DNA of 64,000 bases from Streptomyces graminofaciens (GTDB lineage Bacteria > Actinomycetota > Actinomycetes > Streptomycetales > Streptomycetaceae). Below the pieces are notes generated by a model that was given only the letters and a program-made list of their open reading frames with translations, searched no databases and was not told the origin of the DNA. Positions within the stretch are counted from its first letter, which is position 1, and every line of letters begins with the position of its first letter. The position numbers were made by a program, and so were the translations under genes. This document shows, one piece after another, positions 1 through 9,669 of the stretch. The DNA lies in NCBI RefSeq assembly GCF_030294945.1, contig NZ_AP018448.1, positions 1,922,001 through 1,986,000 on the forward strand, in the 5' to 3' direction.

Positions 1-619
1 CTTCGGCCAGCTTGCGGGCCTGCTCATGGGAGTCCGCCAGGGACGCCTCGTGCAGCGGTATGAGTTCGGACATGTAGGGGACGACGGGGGCGAGGGTGAG
101 CTCGGGAGTCAGGACGCTCACGTCGAGGCCCAGCGTCTGCGGGTGCGCCAGGACGGTTTCCAGGGTGGGGACCACATGGTCCATGCCGTGGTTGGGGGTG
201 CCGGGGCCGTAGCCGCCGCCACGGGCGGATATCACCAAGGCCGGGCGCCCGGCGGCCGGAGGACCGTCGGGGAGGGCCATCGTTGCGCCCACCACCATGA
301 TCTGGTCCAGCCACGCCTTGAACACCGAGGGTATCGAGTAGTTGTACATCGGCACCGTGAACAGGTAGGTGCTCGCACCGAGGAACTCCTCGATCAGTTC
401 TTCCTGGATCGCCGCGGCGGCGGCCTGCTCCGGAGTGCGCGCGGCCTCGTCCGCACTGCGCGAAGCGATGCCGGCGGCGGTGAGGTGAGGCACCGGTGCG
501 GCTCCGAGGTCACGGTGGATGACCGGCCCCCGCCAGGAATCCCGAAAAGACTCGGCGACCTGCCGGGACACCGAGTCGGTGCCCAGCGAGGAGGAGTCGA
601 TGTGCAGGAGATAGGTCAT
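1..619 (-). CDS. azoR: FMN-dependent NADH-azoreductase, C-terminus beyond the window edge
   Basis: Flavodoxin-fold quinone/azo reductase. The reading frame starts at the ATG at 619 (minus strand) and stays open to the left edge, so about 206 residues are visible and the stop is missing. The N-terminus MTYLLHIDSSSLG with a following SVSRQV is the FMN-phosphate-binding loop of the AzoR/AcpD family, and PMYNYSIPSVFKAWLD is the family's second flavin loop. It probably reduces quinones or azo compounds in the cytosol with NADH. The gene is divergent from a HxlR regulator 106 bp away, an arrangement in which the regulator normally senses electrophiles or quinones and controls the reductase. Confidence 0.85.
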   Translation of the reverse strand, partial: MTYLLHIDSSSLGTDSVSRQVAESFRDSWRGPVIHRDLGAAPVPHLTAAGIASRSADEAARTPEQAAAAAIQEELIEEFLGASTYLFTVPMYNYSIPSVFKAWLDQIMVVGATMALPDGPPAAGRPALVISARGGGYGPGTPNHGMDHVVPTLETVLAHPQTLGLDVSVLTPELTLAPVVPYMSELIPLHEASLADSHEQARKLAE

Positions 620-725
620 GAGGGCGCCTCCAATTCTTATCATTTGTGCGCAGCGCCATCATGCGCCAGTATGGGAGCCTCTACAAAAGGCACACTCGTG
701 TCCGTATCGGAAGGGCGTGTGCGTC
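620..725. promoter_or_regulatory. Divergent promoter region, azoreductase / HxlR
   Basis: The 106 bp between the two divergent starts is the only space for both promoters and for a HxlR operator. It is less GC-rich than its flanks around 632-650. I see no palindrome good enough to name as the operator. Confidence 0.4.
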
Positions 726-1142
726 ATGGACACCGCTGGAGCAGCCGCGAACACGACGCCGGCGGGGCCGTGTGCTCGTATTCCGGCAGGGCAGTCCGAC
801 TTCGTCCGCGAGATCCTCGACCGTGTCGGCGACAAGTGGACTCTGCTCGTGATCGCCACTCTGCAGCACGGGGTGCGTCGCTACTCCGATCTGCAGCACA
901 CCGTTCCGGGGATCTCCCAGCGCATGCTCACCCTCACGCTGCGGCAGCTCGTTCAGGACGGCCTGATCACCCGAACCGCGTACGCCGAGGTGCCGCCACG
1001 TGTCGAGTACGCCCTCACGCCCCTCGGCATCAGCCTCCTCGATATCGTCGGTTCCCTGATCGACTGGGCCTCGACCCATCACGACGAGATCCGTGATCAC
1101 CGCACTCGGTTCGGTCAAGCGACTACGAAGCCGACGAGTTGA
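726..1142 (+). CDS. HxlR-family winged-helix transcriptional regulator
   Basis: A 138-residue HTH_HxlR protein. After a short N-terminal tail, C16 and the segment VGDKWTLLVIATLQ followed by RYSDLQHTVPGISQRMLTLTLRQL are the diagnostic winged-helix motifs, and the wing is VPPRVEYALTPLG. An upstream in-frame ATG at 618 would place the start inside the azoreductase gene, so the ATG at 726 is preferred. It is divergent from the azoreductase and probably represses or activates it through a reactive cysteine, as in other HxlR/quinone-reductase pairs (inference). Confidence 0.85.
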   Translation: MDTAGAAANTTPAGPCARIPAGQSDFVREILDRVGDKWTLLVIATLQHGVRRYSDLQHTVPGISQRMLTLTLRQLVQDGLITRTAYAEVPPRVEYALTPLGISLLDIVGSLIDWASTHHDEIRDHRTRFGQATTKPTS

Positions 1143-1294
1143 CCAGCCCGAGAGCAGCCCGAGAGCAGCCGGAGCAGGGCAGTCTGCTCGTCGGTCAGCT
1201 CGCCCTCACGCCTGGGGCCTCGTTAATCAGTCACCCGCTCAACGTAGCGACGCCGGTCATACTGCGTCCGGCGAAGCGGCCACGTTCCCCCGGA

Positions 1295-1647
1295 TCACGC
1301 GGTGTGCTCGTCCTCGCGCCGGAGCTGGCGGGCGCGGGCGCGGCCGGCCTGCTCCATCTCCTCCTCGGTCAGCTCCTTCTTGTGTGCCAGCCGTACGGCG
1401 GGGCGCCGTAGGCGTACTGGCCCTTCTCCCCCTTTGATCGGCGGCCGCGGCGGAGCTTGGCGGCGGTGGCCAGCTCGGGCCGCTCGTCGCCTGCGACCGT
1501 GCCGGACACGGCCTTCTCCACGAACAGCTTCACGAGGCGGTGTCCGTGCTCGCGCGTCCAGCGGCGCACGATGCGCTCCTGGTCCTCCAGCCCGAATCCG
1601 TCCAGCTGACCGCCGGTGGACACGCGGATGTACCCCGCGAGCCGCAT
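1295..1647 (-). pseudogene. Serine recombinase (resolvase/invertase) remnant with internal deletion
   Basis: From the ATG at 1647 the frame reads MRLAGYIRVSTGGQLDGFG, the catalytic N-terminus of a large serine recombinase with its nucleophilic serine. After about 60 residues, just past DERPEL, it jumps to AKLRRGRRSKGEKGQYAYG, which in intact family members lies some 80 residues further on, so most of the catalytic domain is deleted. A frameshift near 1385 then moves the rest (KKELTEEEMEQAGRARARQ) into another frame, ending at 1295. It is a non-functional trace of an integrative element or transposon. Confidence 0.7.
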
Positions 1648-1961
1648 CTGATCGCCTCCAACGCGCTGACCTGCACTGTCACGGATACTGCGACGTCGGA
1701 TACCGCCTGAGAATCCGTCACGCCAGCTCTGGGCTCTGGAGACGGGGAGCGTATCCGGGACTGGGGACGGGGCCGCGACGTTCGCCCCGGCCAGGGCCGC
1801 TACCGCCGCCCTCGCCCTCCTCCGCTTCGAGCCATTGCTCCTCGGACTCGCCCGGCCGACGCGGACGAGCTCCGCCGCCGATCCGACCACGAACCCCTCA
1901 TTTCCCGATCTTGCTCGTCAATCGGTCGATAGATGAGCAGCGGGATCCCTCACATGAAGCG
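1648..1961. other. Non-coding stretch, no recognisable gene
   Basis: Between the recombinase remnant and the ArsR operator I find only frames with no recognisable family. The stretch is GC-rich and probably scar sequence. Confidence 0.4.
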
Positions 1962-2013
1962 AACCGCAAAGAGTTCTTCGCGAAGGACTCTTTGCGAAGA
2001 ACTCTTTGCGGTT
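1962..2013 (+). promoter_or_regulatory. ArsR operator: 20-bp inverted repeat with a third half-site
   Basis: Positions 1962-1981 and 1994-2013 are perfect 20-bp inverted repeats separated by 12 bp. The spacer carries part of a third copy: CGCAAAGAGT (1966-1975) pairs with ACTCTTTGCG both at 1987-1996 and at 2001-2010. The array overlaps the -35 region of the promoter for the regulator that follows, as expected for an autoregulated ArsR repressor. Confidence 0.75.
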
Positions 2014-2019
2014 TAGTCT
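1992..2019 (+). promoter_or_regulatory. Probable promoter of the arsR-MFS operon
   Basis: TTGCGA at 1992-1997 and TAGTCT at 2014-2019 are spaced by 16 bp. Transcription would begin near 2026, essentially at the GTG at 2027, which suggests a leaderless transcript. The -35 element lies inside the inverted repeat. Confidence 0.5.
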
Positions 2020-2026
2020 GTGCGGT

Positions 2027-2692
2027 GTGACTGACGCGATGAAGAGGCCAGGGGGCCCGAACGTTGAAGAGGACTCCGTTGTTCTGGATGCCAAGGGGCT
2101 GCGTGCCATGGCGCATCCGGTGCGTGTGCAGCTGGTTGGGCTGCTGCGGAAGTACGGCCCATCGACAGCTACCCGCCTCGCGGAGCGGCTGGGTGTGAAT
2201 TCCGGGACGGCCAGCTATCACCTGCGCCAGCTCGGCGCGGCTGGTTTCGTTGAGGAGGACGCTGAGCGTGGCAACGCGCGAGAGCGCTGGTGGCGTTCCG
2301 TACATCAGATGACGGAGCTCAACGACCGGGAGCTGCTTGTTCGAGAGCCCGAGGCGACCTTGGCCTTCCTGCAATCCGTCGTCACCACTTACACCTTGCG
2401 CACTCAGCAGACGCTGAACGAGTTGCAGACGATGCCCCGCGCGTGGCGGGACACCGTCGACATGAGCGACTGGGCCTTGCGGCTCACGCCCGAGGAGGCG
2501 CTCGCCTTGCGGGAGGAGTTGAGGGTTGTCATCTCCCGGTACCGGAGAGATACGCCCGAGGCAGCGGCCAGTGCCCCCGAGGGAGCCGAGCGGGTTGGCG
2601 TCATCACGCACATCCTGCCCGAACTGGATGCGCCCTCCCCGTCGGAAGTGCACGCCGGTACTGAGTCCGCGGCAGGGACGGAGACGTCGTGA
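2027..2692 (+). CDS. ArsR-family winged-helix repressor
   Basis: About 221 residues. An ArsR/HTH_20 domain occupies the N-terminal third (GLRAMAHPVRVQLVGLLRK, then ATRLAERLGVNSGTASYHLR, the recognition helix, and a wing NARERWWRS). The C-terminal part is helical and probably dimerises or senses a ligand. I placed the start at GTG 2027 because it matches a leaderless transcript from the promoter just upstream; ATG 2039 is the alternative, but neither has a Shine-Dalgarno sequence. It overlaps the transporter gene by 4 bp (GTGA), so the two are translationally coupled. The likely role is ligand-relieved repression of its own promoter and the exporter. Confidence 0.85.
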   Translation: MTDAMKRPGGPNVEEDSVVLDAKGLRAMAHPVRVQLVGLLRKYGPSTATRLAERLGVNSGTASYHLRQLGAAGFVEEDAERGNARERWWRSVHQMTELNDRELLVREPEATLAFLQSVVTTYTLRTQQTLNELQTMPRAWRDTVDMSDWALRLTPEEALALREELRVVISRYRRDTPEAAASAPEGAERVGVITHILPELDAPSPSEVHAGTESAAGTETS

Positions 2693-4026
2693 CAGGGGAC
2701 GCTCCAGGGACTGACGGCAGGTCCGGGAAGCGGTCCTTACGGCCTCTGGGTGGGGTGCTGGCGGCCATGGCAGTGGCGCTGACCGGTACGCGGGTGGCGG
2801 CGGTCGCGCTGCCCTGGTTCGTACTGGTCATGACCGGCAGCGCCACCCAGACCGGGCTGGTCGCCTTCTTCGAGATGGCCCCCTATGTGGTGGTCAAGGC
2901 GCTCACCGGACCACTGGTGGACCGGGTCGGCCCACGGGCCGTTTCCTGGACCACGGACCTCGCCAGCGCGGCCGCTGCCGCCGCAGTCCCCCTGTTCCAC
3001 GCCCTGCACCTGCTGTCTTTCCCTCTTCTGCTGGCCCTGGTTGCGGTGATCGGCGCCGCCCGCGGACCCGGCGACCTGGCCAAGGAAGTCATGGTCCCGG
3101 AAGCGGCTGAGCGCAGTGGGGTGCCGCTGGAGCGGGCCACCGGCCTGTCCGGTGTGACCGAGCGGCTCGCTTCCACCGTCGGCCCGGCGGCCGGGGGCGT
3201 CTTGGTGGCGTTGCTCGGCCCCTTGACGGGTCTTGTCGTGAACGCGGGCTGCTTTGCTCTCGGATCGGTGATCATCGCATTGGCTCTGCCTCGCCACATG
3301 GGAGAGCCGGCCGGGGGCGCCTCGTCGCAGGCCGGAGAGGCTCGAGCGGGCTACTGGAAACGTTTCGGCGAAGGCTTCGCCTTCCTGCGCGCCGAGCCGT
3401 TGCTGCTCACCGTCATCATCATGGTGGGCATCACCAACCTGCTCGACGCGGCGTTCATGACGGTTCTCATGCCCGTCTGGGCCAAGGAGTCCGGCAGCGG
3501 GCCGACCGCGATCGGTCTCACAGGCAGCGTGATGGGGGCCGCTGCGGTTGCGGGGAGCCTGATAGCCGCAGTGGCCTCGCACCGGCTGCGGCGCAGGGTC
3601 GTGTTCTTCACCGGGTTCCTGTTGGCCGGGGCCCCGAGATTTCTGATCCTCGCCTTCGACGCCCCGCTGGGAGCGGTACTGGCCGTCTTTGCCGTCAGTG
3701 GATTCGGTGCGGGCTTCCTCAACCCGGTGATCGGGGCCGTCCTCCTCGAACGGGTGCCCCGCCGGATGCTGGGCCGGGTCAACGCGCTCGGCGACTCGTT
3801 GGCCTGGGCAGGTATCCCTCTCGGTGGGCTGATCGCCGGTGCGGCGGTGGCCTCCGTCGGCCTCTTGCCGGTACTGCTCGCCTGCGGGGCCGCGTACTTC
3901 CTCACCACGAACCTGGCAGGACTACGGCCGGAGTGGCGCGAGATGGACCGTCCGGGTGGGAGAGGCGTCCTGAAGCGGCACCCCGAGGAAAACGCTCCAC
4001 GAAACAGCGCGGATGCCACGACATGA
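2689..4026 (+). CDS. MFS transporter, probable drug exporter
   Basis: 445 residues starting at a GTG that overlaps the arsR stop. About 10 to 12 hydrophobic segments are visible, with the loop GPLVDRVGPRAVSW in the position of the MFS A-motif and a central cytoplasmic loop near residues 205-220. It resembles the ArsR-linked MFS exporters (enterobactin/multidrug type) common in actinomycetes. Expression should follow the upstream repressor. The substrate is unknown. Confidence 0.8.
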   Translation: MTGDAPGTDGRSGKRSLRPLGGVLAAMAVALTGTRVAAVALPWFVLVMTGSATQTGLVAFFEMAPYVVVKALTGPLVDRVGPRAVSWTTDLASAAAAAAVPLFHALHLLSFPLLLALVAVIGAARGPGDLAKEVMVPEAAERSGVPLERATGLSGVTERLASTVGPAAGGVLVALLGPLTGLVVNAGCFALGSVIIALALPRHMGEPAGGASSQAGEARAGYWKRFGEGFAFLRAEPLLLTVIIMVGITNLLDAAFMTVLMPVWAKESGSGPTAIGLTGSVMGAAAVAGSLIAAVASHRLRRRVVFFTGFLLAGAPRFLILAFDAPLGAVLAVFAVSGFGAGFLNPVIGAVLLERVPRRMLGRVNALGDSLAWAGIPLGGLIAGAAVASVGLLPVLLACGAAYFLTTNLAGLRPEWREMDRPGGRGVLKRHPEENAPRNSADATT

Positions 4027-4203
4027 CGTTCACCGGAGTGCGGGGCTGTCCCCTGGCTGTGCAACTGAGGTGGGGAGTTGGCTGTGACGCTGGTTCAGTG
4101 GCTCCGGCCTATTGGCTTCGAGCGGCCCCAGTTGGTGGGGATCTCAGAGGGCGTTTGATCTAGATGGATTGCCCTTAACGATCAGATGACCGCCGGGAAC
4201 GGT

Positions 4204-4851
4204 CTAGTGGTGCAGGAGCCACCAAACACCTCCTGCAACGATCAGCACGGAAACCAGAACAACCGCTGCTCGGAGGAACCCTCTACGTCGCGATCCCGGC
4301 GTGCTGGCCGGCTGCCCCGTCGGCGCATTCCACCGTTGAACGTTGGGGGGCTCCGGGGGTCCCCATAGGTCCCTGGTCTCCAGGCCTTCGGCGTCCTGGC
4401 GGGCGCGTCGCAGGAAGCCGGAGGCCTCGCGCTTCCAGCGGATCCCGGCAGGATCCGTGAACTCCAGGGTGATATGCCTCTCGCTGTCGGTCGCATTGGA
4501 CTCCGCGGGCGGCAGTTGGGCGTACTCATGCCTGTTGCACATGACAAAGGGGAATTCGCCGATCACTTCGCCGCGGAAGGACACGCGCACGTCCATGATC
4601 GGCTGGGCGCCCTGGTACTCGATCTCGACTCGCCGGGCGAATTCGTTGGTCAGTGGGTGCTGAAGTAGATCTACCTTGGCGTGGGCCATGGATGTCCACC
4701 CCCGTTCGCGGATCGCGGCAGCCTCACTCTCCTGCCGAACCTTGTGCCGATGAGCTGCGTACGTCACTGACAAGCCCCCCAGGCCGATGAGCAGGCTGAA
4801 CACGGCAATGAGGTTCTGCACCATGTTCGGATTCTGGTTGGCGGTCCCCAT
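4204..4851 (-). CDS. Hypothetical membrane protein with N- and C-terminal TM helices
   Basis: No family recognised. From ATG 4851 it has about 215 residues: a TM helix near residues 12-32 (VQNLIAVFSLLIGLGGLSVT), a soluble middle of beta character containing WTSMAHAKVDLL and DPAGIRWKREASG, a basic linker, and a second TM helix at the extreme C-terminus (AAVVLVSVLIVAGGVWWLL). The frame is open upstream to 4959. No good ribosome binding site decides the start. Confidence 0.5.
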   Translation of the reverse strand: MGTANQNPNMVQNLIAVFSLLIGLGGLSVTYAAHRHKVRQESEAAAIRERGWTSMAHAKVDLLQHPLTNEFARRVEIEYQGAQPIMDVRVSFRGEVIGEFPFVMCNRHEYAQLPPAESNATDSERHITLEFTDPAGIRWKREASGFLRRARQDAEGLETRDLWGPPEPPNVQRWNAPTGQPASTPGSRRRGFLRAAVVLVSVLIVAGGVWWLLHH

Positions 4852-5158
4852 CACGTCGTAGCGCAACCCCGGCAGGCGGTCAGGTCGCTTCAGAAGTCCC
4901 CCGGACGTCGCAAGCCGTGCCTGAACCGTCCGAGTTCGCGCCGGTCCGGCCTGATCCACAGGAGACGACCTAGCGCCGCATCAGGCAACGTTCGCCCTCT
5001 CGACGGGCGTGACTCCGTCTCGTGTGGAGCAGCAAGTCATGCGCGATGATGCGACGCGGCCCAGGATCGCTATGTGAACAGGCGGACGTCGCCGTCGCCT
5101 GATTCCGGCCCAGACGTGGCAGCCCCATGCCGCGTCTCCGCGATCTGGAAGGACCCAA

Positions 5159-5446
5159 ATGCCGATCGTCCTCATCTCCCCCGAGTTCACACAGGAGCAG
5201 TACGAGGAGACCAACCGCAAGTTGACGGGGGGCAAGAACCGGATGGAATCTCCAGCCGACTGGCCCGTAGAAGGTTTGCTCGCACACATCGCGGGACAGG
5301 GCGAGAGCACCTTCCGCGTCGTCGATGTCTGGGAGTCCGAGGAGGCCCTCAACCGCTTCGCCGAGATCCTCATTCCGATCCTCCGTGAGGCCGGTGTCGA
5401 GGGCGACCCGGAGGTGTATCCGGCACTCACATATGTGTCCGCCTAG
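5159..5446 (+). CDS. Small hypothetical protein, possible ABM-like fold
   Basis: 95 residues with a good ribosome binding site (GAAGGA) before the ATG. The sequence (MPIVLISPEFTQEQYEET..., FRVVDVWESEEALNRFAEIL) has the alternating strand-helix pattern of dimeric alpha/beta-barrel (ABM-like) proteins. No function can be assigned, and it stands alone between a hypothetical gene and transposon remnants. Confidence 0.6.
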   Translation: MPIVLISPEFTQEQYEETNRKLTGGKNRMESPADWPVEGLLAHIAGQGESTFRVVDVWESEEALNRFAEILIPILREAGVEGDPEVYPALTYVSA

Positions 5447-5652
5447 GTGATCAGCCGCCTCGGGGCAGTGCTGTGCCCGTCCAGCGGCCCGGATGCCGCC
5501 GACGGGAAGCCTTTTCACGCGATCGAACAGCGTCAGGTCAGCCAGTGCCGCAACAGGAAGGAGCTCGCGGCGGAGTACCGCCTGGTCATCTGGGAGCCGC
5601 AGTCCCGGGAGCCTGTCTGCCGCGGGTGTGAACCACAGGGTGCTGCGCTGGC

Positions 5653-6329
5653 TCAGGCCACGTTCGCGCGGGTGACGACCGCGCGGAGGCGTTCGTCGGC
5701 AGCGTGCTTGTTCCGCCAGATGATGTAGCGGCGGATCATGCTGCCCTGCTCCTTGTGGCTGGTGTGGTCGGTGCCGTCCAGCGCGAAGTAGCGCCGGGCG
5801 GTGAACTGGGCCTCGATGCGGTTCAGCCAGGAGCTGTGAGTCGGCGTGTAGGCGAGCTCGACGTTGTGCGCCGCGGCCCAGTCGCCGACCCGGCTGTCCT
5901 TCTTCGTGGCCAGGTGCGGGGAGAAGTTGTCGAGCACGACCGCGATCCGGACCTGAGGCGGGTAGAGGCTGCGCAGGTAGCGGCGGAACTCCAGGAACCT
6001 CGTGCGGTGCTTTCTCGGCTTGATATGCCCGTAGAGCCTGTCCTTGCCCAGGTCGTAGGCGGCGAACAGGTGTCGGACCCCGTGCGGGCGGGTGTAGGTC
6101 GCCAGTCGGCGGGGCCTCGGCTCCCGGCCGGGGTCCTTGTACTGCCCTCCGCGCTCAGCCCACTGCCGCCCCGGGTGGGGCTGGAGGTTGAGCGGCCCGA
6201 ACTCGTCCAGAAGACGACTTCGGGCTCGCCGTCGTCGGGTATGACCTCTCTGTCGACGATCGCGTAGAGGTGCTCGACCCTGGCCTTCTTGGCGGCGTAG
6301 TCGGGGTCGCGCGAGGTCTTCCATGTCTT
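5653..6329 (-). pseudogene. IS630-family transposase, N-terminally truncated and frameshifted
   Basis: The downstream frame carries the second and third catalytic motifs of an IS630 DDE transposase, VVLDNFSPH and HSSWLNRIEAQF, and ends at 5653. The upstream frame reads TWKTSRDPDYAAKKARVEHLY, typical of the region before the first catalytic Asp. The two frames meet near 6210, where about 4 nt (the equivalent of CATG) are missing exactly at the expected MDEFG motif, so the first Asp is lost. The N-terminal helix-turn-helix is absent and homology stops near 6329. Confidence 0.75.
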
Positions 6330-6593
6330 TATGTGGCCTTGTTCACGGCTTGTGAAGCCCGTTGCTCACGGGTTTGGGAGGCACCCGGATCCACGGTCGG
6401 GTGATGTTCACGAGTTTTGGGCTCTGGCACAGATCTTGGGGAGCGGTAGCGGAGGGTCACCGCGGTGTTCGATTGTGCGGCTTTGGGTCGCGTGAGACCG
6501 CGTGCCCCGACCGCCGGACGGGCGAGAGTGACGCTCCGTCAGGTATGTGTCTGGTCCTGCCATGAGCCGTGTTGGCCGGTGACCGTGCTGGTC

Positions 6594-7306
6594 ATGCAGG
6601 CCGACACAACGTTCTGGGATTCGCTCGTGTTCGACGGGATCGACGGCCTCGAGGTCGAAGCGGTGACCGCCGTCTTCGGCACGGTCGACGTCGCGGCCAG
6701 AGGCCGGGCGGCCGGCGCGGCATGTCCGGACTGTTGCCGCTTCTCGAAGCGGGTGCACGACTCCTATCAGCGCAGACTGAAGGATCTGCCGCTCGCTGGT
6801 CAAAGCGTCGTGATCCATCTGACGGTCCGGCGTTTCATCTGCGGCACGGACAGCTGCCCGCGTCGCACGTTCGCCGAGCCGTTCGCGCAGCTGACCGCTC
6901 CATACGCTCGCTCCACCTCGCGGCTCGGTCACGTCCTGGAGCGCGTCGGGCTGGCGCTCGCCGGCCGGGCCGGTGCCCGTCTGGCTGGCCAACTGGGTTT
7001 CCACGTGGGACGCATGACCTTGCTGCGCAGGGTTATGGCACTGCCTGACCCGCAGTCCACCACGCCGGGCGTGCTGGGCGTGGACGACTTCGCGACCCGC
7101 CGGGGGCAGACCTACTCCACTGTCTTGACTTGCGGAGAAACCCATCGCGTGGTCGATGTCCTTCCGACGCGCGACTCCGGGCCGCTGGCTGCTTGGCTGA
7201 CCGCTCACCCGGGGGTGGAGATCATCTGTCGGGATCGGGCGGGCGCCTACGCCGAGGGAGCCCGGCTCGGCGCCCCCGACGCGCTCCAGGTCGCCGACCG
7301 CTTCCA
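6594..7306 (+). pseudogene. ISL3-family transposase, 5' exon interrupted by a group II intron
   Basis: From ATG 6594 the frame gives an ISL3 transposase N-terminus: an N-terminal zinc-ribbon region (AACPDC followed by a second pair in [13 protein letters not shown]), then [12 protein letters not shown] with the first catalytic Asp and [13 protein letters not shown] with the second. It is broken within the conserved ADRFH motif by the intron at 7307. ISL3-like terminal sequence (GGGCTCTGGCACAG) begins near 6419. The frame resumes after the intron at 9732. Confidence 0.8.
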
Positions 7307-7842
7307 GTGCGCCATGAGGCGCCTTGTCGTATCCCCGACTCAGTCGGGATGAACTCAGAGGGAGGTTCTTGGGTCTGATGGCTTACCCGATCCGGAAACG
7401 GTGATGGGGACCAGAGCATGCCAGGAAATCGATGACCGGGCTCAGGTATCAGAGACGGGGTATCGAGGGACCCGCGTGACACGGTGAAAGCTGAATTGCC
7501 TGAACCTTAATTCCCAGGAGACTGAAGGTCGAGTCCGTCGGAAAGATATCTGAAACCGGCGCCGCGCTCTGCGACGGCTTTGTGGAATGGTCGACGCAAC
7601 CTCCGGAGCACGGAGCGATGCCCAACGAGGGCATTCAAGGGAATGAGTGGGGCACCTACATCACGCTAGAACGTACGACAAGGACGAACATGGGATCGCC
7701 TAAGGGAAGAGATCTTCCTATGGCGACGGAGGCCCCGTAGTAGTCGCCGGAGTCACGACCGGCCAAGGAGGACGGGAAAGCCGTCCACATCGGGCGAAGG
7801 GGGCCAGGTGATCGGACACTCAAGACTTGGGAGGTATGCGAA

Positions 7843-9627
7843 ATGCAGAGTGCCGAAACGGTGCTGGGTGTCCTCCGTGAGCGCGGCAGGCGTGGCCTGC
7901 CGTGCAACGAACTGTATCGACAGCTCTTCAATCCGCAGTTGTATCTCACGGCTTACGGACGTCTGTACTCCAACAAGGGAGCGATGACGCCCGGAGTCAC
8001 TGGAGAGACCGTGGATGGCATGTCGCTGGGCAAGATCGAGCACGTCATCGACGCGCTGCGCCGCGAGCGCTACCGATGGAGCCCGGCTCGCAGGGTCTAC
8101 ATCCCGAAAGGGCGGGGCAGCACGAAACTGCGCCCGCTCGGCCTGCCACCCTGGAGTGACAAACTCGTCGGCGAGGTGATCCGCCTGCTCCTTGAGGCGT
8201 ATTACGAGCCGACGTTCTCCAACTCCTCACACGGTTTCCGTCCCCGCCGGGGCTGCCACACCGCACTGCGCGATGTGGCCAATACCTGGACGGGCACGGT
8301 CTGGCTTGTCGAGGGCGACATCGCTCAGTGCTTCGATCGGCTTGACCATTCGGTCATGCTCCGAATCCTGGGCGAGAAAATCCACGACAACCGGTTCCTT
8401 CGGCTCGTGCATAACATGCTCAAAGCCGGATACTTGGAGGACTGGGTCTGGAACGCTACGCACAGCGGAAGTCCGCAAGGCGGGGTTGTTTCACCGATCT
8501 TGTCCAACATCTACCTGCACAAGATGGACGAGTACATCGAGAACGTTCTGATCCCGGAATACACCCGAGGCAGGATCAGGAATCCGAACCGCGCCTTCTT
8601 CAGGGTGTGGGCGGCCATGCAACGCACCCGCAAGCGTGGCGACCGCATTCAGTTACGGGAGCTGCGCAAGCAACTCCGCAGCATGCCCAGCATGGATACT
8701 CAAGATCCTGACTACCGGCGGCTGCGGTATGTGCGCTATTGCGATGACACCCTGCTCGGATTCGCCGGACCAAAGGCAGAAGCCGAGGAAATCAAGGAGC
8801 GGCTGGCGCAATTCCTCCGTGACGAACTCAAGTTGGAGCTGTCGCCGGAGAAGACGCTCATCACGCACGCCCGCACCCAGGCGGCGAGGTTCCTCGGCTA
8901 CGACATCACCGTGCACCACAACGACCGCAAGATCTCCGGCGGACGGCGCTCCGTCAATGGGGTCATCAGATTGCGCGTCCCTCGTTCGGTGGTATCTGCC
9001 AAGCAAGCCCAGTACATGAAGCGTGGCAAACCCGCGCGTCGGCCCGAACTGCTGAACCAGGACGATCACGTCATCCTCAGCACCTACGGGTCGGAGTACC
9101 GCGGCATCGTCCAGTACTACCTGCTGGCCGGCGACGTTTTCCGACTCGCCCGGCTGCAATGGGTCATGGAGACCTCGATGCTGATGACGCTCGCCAACAA
9201 GCACCGCTCGTCGGTGTCGAAGATGGCCCGCAAATACGCGGCCACCATCGAGACACCGGACGGGTCACGTAAGTGCTTCGAGGCACGCGTCGAACGCATC
9301 GGCAGGAAGCCGCTGGTCGGACGGTTCGGAGGGATCCCGCTGAGACGGGATAAAAAGACGGTCATCATCGACCGGCTGCTGGCACCGGTCAACACCAAAC
9401 GGAAGGAGCTGGTCACCCGGCTCCTCGCCGGACGGTGCGAGGCATGCGGGCGGATCGACGAGGTGGAAGTTCACCACGTCGCCAAGCTCGCTGACCTCGG
9501 ACGACCGGGCGACCGGCCGCCGTGGGCAGATCTCATGGCCGCGCGGCACCGCAAAACCCTCGTGGTCTGCGGAAGTTGCCACGCGACCATCCACGGCAAG
9601 AAGCCTGTCCCAGTATTCACGGAGTAG
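7843..9627 (+). CDS. ltrA: Group II intron reverse transcriptase/maturase with HNH endonuclease domain
   Basis: 594 residues. The reverse transcriptase domain spans roughly residues 50-370: the catalytic block VEGDIAQCFD (about 156-165), the SPQGGVVSPILSN block (about 210-222) and the YCDD active site at 299-302. A maturase (X) domain follows. The C-terminus is an HNH endonuclease with CEACG, VHHVAKL and CGSCHATIH. A strong ribosome binding site (GGGAGG) precedes the ATG. The protein promotes splicing and retrohoming of the intron that encodes it. The frame is uninterrupted and looks functional. Confidence 0.95.
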   Translation: MQSAETVLGVLRERGRRGLPCNELYRQLFNPQLYLTAYGRLYSNKGAMTPGVTGETVDGMSLGKIEHVIDALRRERYRWSPARRVYIPKGRGSTKLRPLGLPPWSDKLVGEVIRLLLEAYYEPTFSNSSHGFRPRRGCHTALRDVANTWTGTVWLVEGDIAQCFDRLDHSVMLRILGEKIHDNRFLRLVHNMLKAGYLEDWVWNATHSGSPQGGVVSPILSNIYLHKMDEYIENVLIPEYTRGRIRNPNRAFFRVWAAMQRTRKRGDRIQLRELRKQLRSMPSMDTQDPDYRRLRYVRYCDDTLLGFAGPKAEAEEIKERLAQFLRDELKLELSPEKTLITHARTQAARFLGYDITVHHNDRKISGGRRSVNGVIRLRVPRSVVSAKQAQYMKRGKPARRPELLNQDDHVILSTYGSEYRGIVQYYLLAGDVFRLARLQWVMETSMLMTLANKHRSSVSKMARKYAATIETPDGSRKCFEARVERIGRKPLVGRFGGIPLRRDKKTVIIDRLLAPVNTKRKELVTRLLAGRCEACGRIDEVEVHHVAKLADLGRPGDRPPWADLMAARHRKTLVVCGSCHATIHGKKPVPVFTE

Positions 9628-9635
9628 TCACTGGA

Positions 9636-9669
9636 GAGCGACGTGCGGCGAAAGTCGCATGCGTCGTTC
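9636..9669 (+). ncRNA. Group II intron domain V (catalytic hairpin)
   Basis: A 34-nt hairpin starting GAGC and ending GTTC with the conserved internal GAAAGTCGCATGC segment. It lies 8 nt after the maturase stop, the canonical position for the catalytic core of the ribozyme. Domain VI and the 3' splice site (9731) follow. Confidence 0.9.
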
